The notes below the pieces were generated by a model. That model had not been told where the DNA came from. It ran no database searches and saw only the letters and a list, made by a program, of their open reading frames with translations. Both the position numbers and the translations under genes were made by a program. Shown one piece after another: positions 25,153 to 33,486 of a stretch of DNA of 64,000 bases (position 1 is its first letter; each line of letters opens with the position of its first letter). Source of the stretch: Burkholderia arboris (GTDB taxonomy: Bacteria > Pseudomonadota > Gammaproteobacteria > Burkholderiales > Burkholderiaceae); the NCBI RefSeq assembly GCF_902499125.1, contig NZ_CABVPX010000020.1, positions 62,001 to 126,000 on the forward strand, given 5' to 3'.

Positions 25153-26523
25153 ATGGCAGCCAATCTCGACGTACAAGCGCGCTATTTCCCGCACACGCAG
25201 GACCAGCTCAAAGAAATCGCGTCGGACATCCTTCGCCATGCGAAGGCGCTCGGCGCGTCGGACGCCGCGACCGAAATCTCCGAAGGCGACGGCCTGTCGG
25301 TGTCGGTGCGCCGCGGCGAAGTCGAAACGATCGAACACAACCGCGACAAGATGGTCGGCGTGACCGTGTTCATCGGCAAGAAGCGCGGCAACGCGAGCAC
25401 GTCCGATTTCTCGCCGGCCGCGATCAAGGATACCGTCGCCGCCGCGTACAACATCGCGCGCTTCACGGCCGAGGACGAAGCGGCCGGTCTCGCCGAGGCC
25501 GAACTGCTCGAAACCGACCCGCGCGATCTCGACCTGTACCACCCGTGGGCGCTGACGGCCGACGAGGCCGTCGAGCTCGCCCGCCGCGCGGAAGACGCCG
25601 CCTTCGCGGTCAGCCCGCAGATCCGCAATTCGGAAGGCGCGAGCGTGTCGGCGCAGCATTCGCAGTTCGTGCTCGCGACGTCGCGCGGCTTCCTGTCCGG
25701 CTACCCGTACTCGCGCCACTACATCGCGTGCGCGCCGATCGCGGGTAGCGGCCGTCACATGCAGCGCGACGACTGGTATTCGTCGAAGCGCAGCGCGATC
25801 GATCTCGCGGCGCCCGAAGCGGTCGGCCGTTACGCGGCCGAGCGCGCGCTCGCACGGATGGGCGCACGCCGTCTCGACACCCGCAAGGTGCCCGTGCTGT
25901 TCGAGGCGCCGCTCGCGGCGGGCCTGCTCGGCGCATTCGTGCAGGCCGTGAGCGGCGGCGCGCTGTACCGCAAGACGTCGTTCCTCGTCGACAGCCTCGG
26001 CAAGCCGGTGTTCGCACCGCACATCCAGGTCGTCGAGGATCCGCACGTGCCGCGCGCGATGGGCAGCGCACCGTTCGACGAGGAAGGCGTGCGTACGCGC
26101 GCGCGCAGCGTCGTGAAGGACGGTGTCGTCGAAGGCTACTTCCTGTCGACCTATTCGGCACGCAAGCTCGGCACGCAAACCACCGGTAACGCGGGCGGTT
26201 CGCACAACCTCGCGCTGCGCAGCTCGAGCACGCAGGCCGGAGACGATTTCGACGCCATGCTGAAGAAGCTCGGCACGGGCCTGCTGCTGACCGAGCTGAT
26301 GGGGCAGGGCGTGAACTACGTGACGGGCGACTATTCGCGCGGCGCGGCGGGTTTCTGGGTGGAGAACGGCGTGATCCAGTATCCGGTCGAGGAAATCACC
26401 GTCGCGAGCACGCTGCAGGAAATGTTCCGGCACATCGTCGCGATCGGCGCCGATTCGATCGTGCGCGGTACGAAGGAAACGGGCTCGGTGCTGATCGAGC
26501 AGATGACGATCGCGGGGCAGTAA
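25153..26523 (+). CDS. pmbA: TldE/PmbA family metalloprotease
   Basis: PmbA (TldE) with TldD forms a heterodimeric protease that matures peptides such as microcin B17 and degrades unfolded peptides. The 456-residue protein has the family pattern in the N-terminal domain (ATEISEGDGLSVSVRRGEVETIEHN) and the later GNAGGSHNL and VNYVTGDYSRGAAGFWVENG blocks. TldE itself lacks the HExxxH zinc motif that TldD has; none is visible here, which supports PmbA rather than TldD. It is divergent from yjgA. Confidence 0.94.
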   Translation: MAANLDVQARYFPHTQDQLKEIASDILRHAKALGASDAATEISEGDGLSVSVRRGEVETIEHNRDKMVGVTVFIGKKRGNASTSDFSPAAIKDTVAAAYNIARFTAEDEAAGLAEAELLETDPRDLDLYHPWALTADEAVELARRAEDAAFAVSPQIRNSEGASVSAQHSQFVLATSRGFLSGYPYSRHYIACAPIAGSGRHMQRDDWYSSKRSAIDLAAPEAVGRYAAERALARMGARRLDTRKVPVLFEAPLAAGLLGAFVQAVSGGALYRKTSFLVDSLGKPVFAPHIQVVEDPHVPRAMGSAPFDEEGVRTRARSVVKDGVVEGYFLSTYSARKLGTQTTGNAGGSHNLALRSSSTQAGDDFDAMLKKLGTGLLLTELMGQGVNYVTGDYSRGAAGFWVENGVIQYPVEEITVASTLQEMFRHIVAIGADSIVRGTKETGSVLIEQMTIAGQ

Positions 26524-26553
26524 GCGACGCGCGGCGTCAGCCGCCATCCAGCG

Positions 26554-26590
26554 AAAAAGCCCGACCGGCTCACGCCGGTCGGGCTTTTTT
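26554..26590. terminator. Bidirectional terminator between pmbA and folA
   Basis: A 16-bp perfect stem (AAAAAGCCCGACCGGC and its complement) with TCAC loop and T's on both strands. Confidence 0.9.
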
Positions 26591-26614
26591 CATCGTGCGT
26601 GACTGCGAAACGCG

Positions 26615-27115
26615 TCAGCCGCGCTTGCGCGCGTAGACGACGAACGCATAGCCGAACGTATTCGGCGCGGCGGCCTGATGCGCATCGCGCGACACTTCCT
26701 GCCAGTGTGCGGCGTCGGGCGCGGGGAACGACGCGTCGCCGTCGAAGTCGGCATCGATCTCGGTGACGACCAGCTTGTCGGCCAGCGTGAGGCCTTCCGC
26801 ATACAGTTGCGCGCCGCCGATCAGGAATGCCTCGGGCACATCGTCTTGCGCGGCAAGCGCCAGTGCATCGGCAAGCGACGTGACCGTGTCGCAGCCGTCG
26901 AAGCGGCGCGTGGCGTCGCGCGTGACGACGATATTGCGGCGGCCCGGCAGCGGCCGGCCGATCGATTCGTGGGTCTTGCGGCCCATTACGATCGGCGCGC
27001 CCATCGTCGTGCGCTTGAAGAATGCGAGATCCTCGGGAAGTTTCCAGGGCAACTGGTTGTCGCGGCCGATGATGCCGTTGCGGGCACGCGCGACGATCAG
27101 GGTCAACGTCGTCAT
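26615..27115 (-). CDS. folA: Dihydrofolate reductase
   Basis: DHFR reduces dihydrofolate to tetrahydrofolate with NADPH and is the target of trimethoprim. The 166-residue protein has the family blocks TLIVARARNGIIGRDNQLPWKLPEDLAFFK (active-site acid in PEDL), MGRKTHESIGRPLPGR and FLIGGAQLYAEGL. The next folate-cycle enzyme, thyA, is 2.5 kb away on the other strand, separated by a small exported-protein gene and a regulatory gene. Confidence 0.95.
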   Translation of the reverse strand: MTTLTLIVARARNGIIGRDNQLPWKLPEDLAFFKRTTMGAPIVMGRKTHESIGRPLPGRRNIVVTRDATRRFDGCDTVTSLADALALAAQDDVPEAFLIGGAQLYAEGLTLADKLVVTEIDADFDGDASFPAPDAAHWQEVSRDAHQAAAPNTFGYAFVVYARKRG

Positions 27116-27227
27116 GAAGGTCTGGGAACAGGGAAAACGGAATGGCGCCGATTCTACCGGAACGGCGGCGCGTGCCGGATTCCGCGTACACGCGCATCGG
27201 CTTGCCTGCGCTGCGCGCCGCGACGCG

Positions 27228-27252
27228 TCATGTCATGTCATGTCATGTCATG
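27228..27252. repeat. TCATG pentanucleotide repeat, five copies
   Basis: Five perfect tandem TCATG units lie 113-137 bases upstream of the folA start, between inverted GACGCG-like sequences. The rest of the folA-27412 spacer is unremarkable. Confidence 0.85.
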
Positions 27253-27411
27253 CGTCGCGGCGGCGATCCGAATAAAAAGAGTGCCCGCCGGGGGACGGAG
27301 CACAAAAACGTGTCGCGTGCGAGATCGGCGATGCCGTTCCGGCCGATGACATCCGGCCTGGTTCGATCGTCAATTCAGTACGTCATCCTTATTGATTTTT
27401 CCGGTGCAGCC

Positions 27412-27738
27412 TCACTGACGTGTATTGCCCTGAGCATTGCCTTCCATCGCATGCTGCATGTCGCCCGGTTGCGGTACCGGAAGCGGCATCGGCAACTGGG
27501 GCGGCGGCGGGATCTCGTCCCACAGCGTCACGGAAGCCTTGCCGGCCGGCAGCGGTTGCGGTGCCGACACGGTCACGATGCCGAACCCGTTGCCGTGCTG
27601 CATGCTCGGCGCGATATCGGCGAGCAGCATGGCGCGATCCGGCTGCGCGGCTTCGTCCGCGCGTGCCGGCGCAGGCGGGCCGGCGGCCGTGAGCGCAAGC
27701 GCCAACGGCACGAAAGAAAGTAAAAGATGTTTGCGCAT
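27412..27738 (-). CDS. Small exported proline-rich protein of unknown function
   Basis: The 108-residue protein has a typical signal peptide (MRKHLLLSFVPLALALTAAG..., cleavage near PARA-DE at residue 27). The mature part ends in a proline-rich stretch (IPPPPQLPMPLPVPQPGD). I recognise no domain. It lies alone, 501 bases from the next gene on the right, on the strand opposite to the sigma-54 activator gene. Confidence 0.6.
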   Translation of the reverse strand: MRKHLLLSFVPLALALTAAGPPAPARADEAAQPDRAMLLADIAPSMQHGNGFGIVTVSAPQPLPAGKASVTLWDEIPPPPQLPMPLPVPQPGDMQHAMEGNAQGNTRQ

Positions 27739-28239
27739 GATGGCCGTCTCCGATCGTTTGCGTATTCAGCGAAATACATGCCATCGTGCCGGGATCGTTG
27801 TCGCCATTGCGATTCGCGCTCAAGCGTTGCGAATTGTGGCTGAAAACGCCTGAAAATGTTTCAGGCCTGAAACGAAGGGGGTCGGGAATACTGCGGATTC
27901 AATCGGCGCGCTTCAAGGATGAAAATCGGCCCGTGTGTTGATGAAGGCTCCTTCGCTGCGCAAGTGCTATGTGCAGATGATTGACCTGCATCGACCTGTT
28001 GAGCGATCGGGCCGCATCGCCATCGGCGCTGAAACGGGTTTGTCGTATTCGGTGCCTATAACTAAGCTGTCTTGATCAAAAAGAACTGGACGCGAGATAA
28101 GCGCCATCATGCGAGGCTTTGTCGTTGCCGCGCATCGGCATGGCGAATCGAGCCACCTCTGGCTGACCCGATTCGATCCTTTTTCACGTGACTTGACGTG
28201 TGCGGCAATCGTTAGACGGTTGATGAACGGGGTGAGCAT
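27739..28239. promoter_or_regulatory. Divergent intergenic region with a perfect 16-bp palindrome
   Basis: This 501-bp spacer holds no convincing ORF. GTTTCAGGCCTGAAAC (27858-27873) is a perfect palindrome, with a related half-site CTGAAAACGCCTGAAAA just to its left. It may be an operator for the sigma-54 activator or for the small exported protein. No clear -24/-12 promoter was seen by eye. Confidence 0.45.
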
Positions 28240-29637
28240 ATGGGAGCCGATCAGCGGCACGTGATCTACTATTCGCGCGAACCGAACGACGCGTTGCGCG
28301 GCCATTTCGACGAATGCGGCTGGAGCGTCGATCTCGCGGAGACCGTGCGCGATGTGCGGCGCGTCGTGCAGCATGGCGTCGCCACGGCCGGCCTGCTCGA
28401 TTTCTCGCCGGGCTTCAAGCCGTCGGATCTGCGCGAACTCGAAACCTGCCTGAGCATCCAGCACATCGGCTGGATCGCGGCGACGCGGCGCGGCCAGTTG
28501 CAGGACGCGACGCTGCGCCATCTCATTCGCGATTATTGCTTCGACTACGTGACGATGCCCTACGAAACGTCGCGGATCGTCGAGACCGTCGGTCATGCGC
28601 ACGGCATGGTCGCGCTGACCGATCCCGTCGCGCCGCCCGTCGGCGCCGGACGCAGCGAAGGCGAGATGGTCGGCACCTGCGACGCGATGCTCGGGCTGTT
28701 CAGGACGATCCGCCGCGTCGCGGCGACCGACGCACCCGTGTTCATCTCCGGCGAATCGGGCACCGGCAAGGAGCTGACGGCGGTCGCGATTCACGAGCGT
28801 TCGTCGCGCGCCCAGGCGTCATTCATCGCGATCAATTGCGGCGCGATTCCGTCGACGCTGCTGCAGGCCGAACTGTTCGGCTATGAACGCGGCGCGTTCA
28901 CCGGTGCGAACCAGCGCAAGATCGGCCGCGTCGAGGCCGCCAACGGCGGCACGCTGTTTCTCGACGAAATCGGCGATCTGCCGCTCGAAAGCCAGGCGAG
29001 CCTGTTGCGTTTCCTGCAGGAAGGCAAGATCGAACGGCTCGGCGCGCACGTGTCGGTGCCCGTCGATGTGCGCGTGATCTGCGCGACGCACGTGGACATG
29101 GAGACGGCGTTGCGTGAAGGGCGCTTCCGCGAGGACCTGTACCATCGCCTGTGCGTGCTGAAGATCGAGGAGCCGCCGCTGCGAGCGCGCGGCAAGGACA
29201 TCGAGGTGCTCGCGCGGCACATGCTCGAGCGTTTCAAGGGCGATGCGCATCGTCGCCTGCGCGGTTTTTCCCCTGACGCGGTCGCGTCGCTGTACGGCTA
29301 TTCGTGGCCGGGCAACGTGCGCGAACTGATCAACCGCGTGCGCCGCGCGATCGTGATGTCGGAGGGCCGGATGATCACCGCGGCCGATCTCGAGCTGAAC
29401 GACTTCGCGACGCTCGCGCCCGTGTCGTTGCTGGAGGCGCGGGAAGCGGCCGAACGGCAGGTGATCGAGCAGGCGCTGCTGCGCCACCGCGGCCGGTTCG
29501 CGGATGCCGCGCGCGAGCTTGGCGTGTCGCGCGTGACGCTCTATCGGCTGATGTGTGCGCACGGGATGCGCGATCGCGGCGACACGCTGGCAGGGTTTTC
29601 GGCGCCGTTGCCGGAGCTTCCTCACCACGCTTGCTAA
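28240..29637 (+). CDS. Sigma-54-dependent transcriptional activator, VpsR-like
   Basis: The 465-residue protein has a degenerate receiver-like N-terminal domain (residues 5-125). An AAA+ domain follows with Walker A GESGTGKE (171-178), the sigma-54 contact loop GAFTGA (218-223) and Walker B GTLFLDEIGDLP (237-248). A C-terminal Fis-type helix-turn-helix sits at about 410-445 (DAARELGVSRVTLYRLM). The intact GAFTGA loop predicts direct action on RpoN holoenzyme. The N-terminus resembles VpsR-type receivers, which in Vibrio bind c-di-GMP and drive biofilm genes; that ligand is inference. No partner kinase is nearby. Its targets are not evident from neighbours, since thyA is an essential gene following 41 bases downstream. 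Confidence 0.85.
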   Translation: MGADQRHVIYYSREPNDALRGHFDECGWSVDLAETVRDVRRVVQHGVATAGLLDFSPGFKPSDLRELETCLSIQHIGWIAATRRGQLQDATLRHLIRDYCFDYVTMPYETSRIVETVGHAHGMVALTDPVAPPVGAGRSEGEMVGTCDAMLGLFRTIRRVAATDAPVFISGESGTGKELTAVAIHERSSRAQASFIAINCGAIPSTLLQAELFGYERGAFTGANQRKIGRVEAANGGTLFLDEIGDLPLESQASLLRFLQEGKIERLGAHVSVPVDVRVICATHVDMETALREGRFREDLYHRLCVLKIEEPPLRARGKDIEVLARHMLERFKGDAHRRLRGFSPDAVASLYGYSWPGNVRELINRVRRAIVMSEGRMITAADLELNDFATLAPVSLLEAREAAERQVIEQALLRHRGRFADAARELGVSRVTLYRLMCAHGMRDRGDTLAGFSAPLPELPHHAC

Positions 29638-29678
29638 AATTGGCGGGTACGGCCGCCCTCGCGGCCGAAGGAACCCGC

Positions 29679-30650
29679 ATGAAACAGTATCTCGATCTCG
29701 TTCGTACCATTCTCGATACCGGCACCTGGCAGGAAAATCGCACGGGGATCCGCACCATCAGCATGCCGGGCGCGATGCTGCGCTTCGACCTGCAGCAAGG
29801 CTTTCCGGCCGTGACGACCAAGAAGCTCGCGTTCAAGTCCGCGATCGGCGAGCTGGTCGGCTTCCTGCGCGCGTCGCGCAGCGCGGCCGATTTCCGTGCG
29901 CTCGGCTGCAAGGTGTGGGATGCGAACGCGAACGAGAACGCGCAGTGGCTCGCGAACCCGTATCGCCAGGGCGTCGACGATCTCGGCGACGTGTACGGCG
30001 TGCAATGGCGCCAGTGGCCGGGCTACAAGGTGCTCGACGCGGGTGCCGACGCGCAGATCGCCGATGCGACGCGCCGCGGCTACCGGATCGTCACCCGTTT
30101 CGACGAAGACGGTGCGCCGAAGGTACTGCTGTACAAGGCGATCGACCAGTTGCGCCAGTGCCTGGACACGATCATGGAGAACCCGTCCGACCGTCGCATT
30201 CTGTTTCACGCGTGGAATCCGGCCGTGCTCGACCAGATCGCGCTGCCCGCATGCCATCTGCTGTACCAGTTCCTGCCGAACGCAACGAAGCGCGAAATCT
30301 CGCTGTGCCTGTATATCCGCAGCAATGACGTCGGCCTCGGCACGCCGTTCAACCTGACGGAAGGGGCCGCGCTGCTGGCGCTCGTCGGCCGGCTGACGGG
30401 CTACACGCCGCGCTGGTTCACGTATTTCATCGGCGACGCGCACATCTACGAGAACCAGCTCGACATGCTGCAACAGCAGCTCACGCGCGAGCCGTACGAA
30501 AGCCCGCGGCTCGAGATTGCCGAGCGCGTGCCCGACTACGCGAAGACGGGCATCTATGCGCCCGAATGGCTGGAGCAGATCGAGCCGTCCGATTTCTCGC
30601 TGGTCGGCTACCGTCACCATGAGCCGCTGACCGCGCCGATGGCGGTCTGA
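29679..30650 (+). CDS. thyA: Thymidylate synthase
   Basis: ThyA makes dTMP from dUMP using methylene-tetrahydrofolate. The 323-residue protein has the active-site cysteine C192 in ALPACHLLYQF, the dUMP/folate blocks GDVYGVQWRQW, LYIRSNDVGLGTPFNL and the C-terminal end APMAV. It is longer than the 264-residue E. coli enzyme owing to an internal insertion (about residues 115-160), as in several other bacteria. The start at 29679 gives MKQYLDLVRTILDTG; the frame is open further upstream across the activator gene, which is a GC-rich artefact. Confidence 0.96.
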   Translation: MKQYLDLVRTILDTGTWQENRTGIRTISMPGAMLRFDLQQGFPAVTTKKLAFKSAIGELVGFLRASRSAADFRALGCKVWDANANENAQWLANPYRQGVDDLGDVYGVQWRQWPGYKVLDAGADAQIADATRRGYRIVTRFDEDGAPKVLLYKAIDQLRQCLDTIMENPSDRRILFHAWNPAVLDQIALPACHLLYQFLPNATKREISLCLYIRSNDVGLGTPFNLTEGAALLALVGRLTGYTPRWFTYFIGDAHIYENQLDMLQQQLTREPYESPRLEIAERVPDYAKTGIYAPEWLEQIEPSDFSLVGYRHHEPLTAPMAV

Positions 30651-30693
30651 GCGCACGCCCGGGGCGTGCGGTTTCATCGATCCGCACCCCGAT

Positions 30694-30732
30694 AAAAAAG
30701 GCCCGACCGGCTGATACCGGGCGGGCCTTTTT
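30694..30732. terminator. Bidirectional terminator between thyA and the FecR/DUF6600 gene
   Basis: AAAAAGGCCCG pairs with CGGGCCTTTTT around a 15-nt loop with A/T tracts on both sides. Confidence 0.85.
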
Positions 30733-30750
30733 GTTTCACATTTGCGGCAC

Positions 30751-33324
30751 TTACTGGCGATGCCGCTCATCGTGACCGCCTGGCGGCGGCGAGTTGCCCG
30801 GGTGCGGCGCCTCGACGTGCGGCGCCGGTTGCGGCCGCGGTTCCATGCGAGGGGCGGGCATCGACGGGCGCGGTTCCATACGGGGTGCCGGTTGCGGTCG
30901 CGGCTCCATACGTGGCGCGGGTTGTGGCCGAGGTTCCGTATGCGGCATCTGCGGTTGCGGACGCGGCATGTCGTGCACGGCGGGGGCCGGCGGGCGGTAC
31001 TCGTTCACGCGCGGCGGAGCGACATCGCGATGCGGCGCCGGTTGCGCGAAGTCGGGATGCGGCGGCTGCGCCGGGATGGCTCGTTCCGGTTGCGGTTGCG
31101 CGTGCTGGGCCGGTGTCTGGAAATCGGGGCGCGGACGCGGCTGCGAAAGCTGCGCCGTGTTGTCGATCCTCGGTTGCGGCAGCGCGCGCGGCGCTTCGTT
31201 CCGGCCGCCGGGCGGCATGCCTTCTTGAGCCGCTACGCCGCCCGGATGCGGCACGGCCGCGCTGCGCACGGGCGGCAGCGCATTCTGGCCTGCGGCGTGC
31301 AGCGCGGTCGGCGGGGCGGGGCGCTGACGTTCCATCGGCGTGTGCGGCTGCATCCATGCGGGTGACGGTGCGTCGGCTGCGTGCGCGTTGCCGATGCCCG
31401 ACGGCATGTTGTTCGCTACCGGCGGATGCGGGACGCCGTTGCCTGGCGCGAATGCCTGATGCGGCATCGGGTTGCCGGGCGCCTGAGGCATGCCGCCGTT
31501 GGCGAAACGCGGCGCGCCGGGGTTTTCGCCGTTCGCCGGCCGTCCGGCATTCGGCACGCCCGGCACCGGTGCACCCGGCCGCCCGGCCTGCACGGCGGCC
31601 GGCTGACCTTCGCGCGGCGCGCGCGACGGCTGCACGACGGGGCCGTGCGGATTCACGAGCTGCACGTTGTGCATCGCCCACGCGCCGCCGCCGGGATTGC
31701 CCGGCACGCGAACCGGGCGTGCCCGGTAGTCGGCCGGCACGCTCGTCTTCACGACAGGTGCGCCGGCGCCCGGCACGCGTCCGCCCTGGTGCGCGAGGCG
31801 GGTAGCGGCCTGGTCGCGATACGCGGCCGGCACGGCGGGGTTGCGCGTCGCGACATACGGGTGCTGCGCGATCGCCGCCGGCGGACGGTAGCTGGCGTTG
31901 CGCAGCCCGCCGGTAAAGCTCTGGCGTACCGGAGCGATGCCGGGCGTGCCCGGCGTGACGTGCGCGTTGCGCCATTGCTGCGGATCGACGTGCTGCGAGA
32001 AGTGCGCGACCGGCTGGCCATGCACGAACGCGGAGGCTGGGACGGCCGTGATCGCGTGCGGTGCGCGGAAGTTCACGTACGTCTTGTTGATGTTGGTCAT
32101 GTTGGTGATGTTCGTCACGTTCACGGTCTTGTTCACGTTGACGTTGTTCACCACGATGTTGCGATTGACGCGGTCGTAGTAATGCGGACTCCAGCCGCCC
32201 CAGCCCGGGTGCCACGGTTCGCCGGGGCCGAGCGCGAACCACGCGCAACCGGCCGCGGCGACGCCGCCGACCGTGAGCGCGACGCTCCAGTCGGGACCGC
32301 CGCCGCCACCCACGAACGCGACGAGCGCCGGTGCATAGACGGGCGGCTGGCTGACGACCATCGGGCCCGGCACCCATGCCCAGCTATCGTCCACGTAGGC
32401 CCAGCGGCCGTAGTGATACGGCGCGAAGCCCCACGGTTGGTCGTCGACCCAGGTCCAGCCCCACGGCGCCTGCCAGATCCAGTGACCGTCGTGATACGGC
32501 GCCCAGTCGGCCGGCGTGTCGTTCGGCACCCAGACCGAGCCGTAATTCGGGGTTTCGCGCCACGTGCCGTTCGCGTCGAGATCCTGGTAACCGGGCACGT
32601 CACGCGACACGTAGCGGGCCGACACCGAGCGCTCTTCGGCCGCGTCGCGGCTGGCGGCCCATTGGTCGAGCGGGTCGGGGCCCGGCGCCGCCGATTGCTG
32701 CGCGACCTGCAGGTCGGTGCCCGTGAACACGACCTGCTGCCCGGGCGACAGCGGGTACTGCCCGTTGCTGCCGTACACGGTCGCGCTGCCGCTGCGTACC
32801 GTCACGGTCGTGCTCGCGCCGTTCGGCGCGACGTCGACGCGATAGTCGCCGGGGCCCGTGATGCCGAGCGCGAGGTTCGGCGTATCGATTTCGTACGATC
32901 CGCCGGCAGGCAGGGCGCGCACGTGCGTCGAGACGGTGCCGAGGCCGACTTTCAACTGCGTCGTCGTGTCGTCGAGATTGAGCACCGACAGGCTCGTCGA
33001 TTCGCCGAGCCGCACCGCGGACGAGCCGATGTGCAGTTCCGAGCGCGCGCCGGCATCGTTCCAGAGCTGGTCGCCGGTCGTGAGCGGCCGGTTCACGGCC
33101 GCATACGACCACGTATCGCTGCCGGCCGGTTCGGTCGTGACGGCACCCGACAGGTAGTTGAGCCGCGCGACGCGGCTGGGCGGGTCGCCGCCCGGTTGCC
33201 GTGCAGCGGCCGCGTACTGAGGGGCCGCGGCCGATTGCGCGAATGCGGGCGCTAGTGCCGCAAGCGCGGCGAACGCGAGCAGCGTGCAGCGGGCGGTTCG
33301 CTTGAGCGTGAACTGGGTGGCCAT
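30751..33324 (-). CDS. FecR/DUF6600 domain protein with long proline-rich tail
   Basis: The 857-residue exported protein begins with a signal peptide (LLAFAALAALAPAFAQSA, about 13-30). A FecR-like beta domain follows (about residues 50-210, e.g. LNYLSGAVTTEPAGSDTWSYA, RSELHIGSSAVRLGESTSLSVL). Next is a tryptophan/tyrosine-rich DUF6600-type region (about 245-330: YGSVWVPNDTPADWAPYHDGHW, WGWTWVDDQPWGFAPYHYGRW). The second half is a low-complexity, Pro/His/Arg-rich tail, probably a disordered surface segment, with an APRMEPRPQP decapeptide repeated near its end. The function of these proteins is not established. It lies downstream of, and on the same strand as, an ArsR-type regulator. Confidence 0.75.
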   Translation of the reverse strand: MATQFTLKRTARCTLLAFAALAALAPAFAQSAAAPQYAAAARQPGGDPPSRVARLNYLSGAVTTEPAGSDTWSYAAVNRPLTTGDQLWNDAGARSELHIGSSAVRLGESTSLSVLNLDDTTTQLKVGLGTVSTHVRALPAGGSYEIDTPNLALGITGPGDYRVDVAPNGASTTVTVRSGSATVYGSNGQYPLSPGQQVVFTGTDLQVAQQSAAPGPDPLDQWAASRDAAEERSVSARYVSRDVPGYQDLDANGTWRETPNYGSVWVPNDTPADWAPYHDGHWIWQAPWGWTWVDDQPWGFAPYHYGRWAYVDDSWAWVPGPMVVSQPPVYAPALVAFVGGGGGPDWSVALTVGGVAAAGCAWFALGPGEPWHPGWGGWSPHYYDRVNRNIVVNNVNVNKTVNVTNITNMTNINKTYVNFRAPHAITAVPASAFVHGQPVAHFSQHVDPQQWRNAHVTPGTPGIAPVRQSFTGGLRNASYRPPAAIAQHPYVATRNPAVPAAYRDQAATRLAHQGGRVPGAGAPVVKTSVPADYRARPVRVPGNPGGGAWAMHNVQLVNPHGPVVQPSRAPREGQPAAVQAGRPGAPVPGVPNAGRPANGENPGAPRFANGGMPQAPGNPMPHQAFAPGNGVPHPPVANNMPSGIGNAHAADAPSPAWMQPHTPMERQRPAPPTALHAAGQNALPPVRSAAVPHPGGVAAQEGMPPGGRNEAPRALPQPRIDNTAQLSQPRPRPDFQTPAQHAQPQPERAIPAQPPHPDFAQPAPHRDVAPPRVNEYRPPAPAVHDMPRPQPQMPHTEPRPQPAPRMEPRPQPAPRMEPRPSMPAPRMEPRPQPAPHVEAPHPGNSPPPGGHDERHRQ
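30820..30940. repeat. About four copies of a 30-bp coding repeat
   Basis: Minus-strand repeats encode APRMEPRPQP in the tail of the FecR/DUF6600 protein. One copy carries a short insertion (SMP) and the last copy diverges. Confidence 0.75.
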
Positions 33325-33424
33325 GGTGAGCGTGATCGTCGTTGTCGCGGCGCGTCGATTCGTGCCGTTGAATTCACAATATCCGCTTGGCCTGTTTCAA
33401 TGCTCGGTGTTTTGTAAGTCGGAT

Positions 33425-33460
33425 GGCACGCGATGTAACAAAACCTGTCCATCGCGTGCC
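33425..33460. promoter_or_regulatory. Perfect 11-bp inverted repeat upstream of the FecR/DUF6600 gene
   Basis: GGCACGCGATG (33425-33435) and its exact complement (33450-33460) flank 14 bases. It lies 101 bases before the FecR/DUF6600 start and just after the ArsR-type gene stop. The T-run expected of a terminator is missing, so an operator is a possibility. Confidence 0.5.
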
Positions 33461-33486
33461 GTTGTCGTAGAGACGCAATGCAGGCG

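Noticed and set aside
31381..33255. A 624-codon plus-strand frame opposite the FecR/DUF6600 gene
   Set aside because: Arginine/valine-rich with no recognisable domain; the opposite strand has a signal peptide and known domains.
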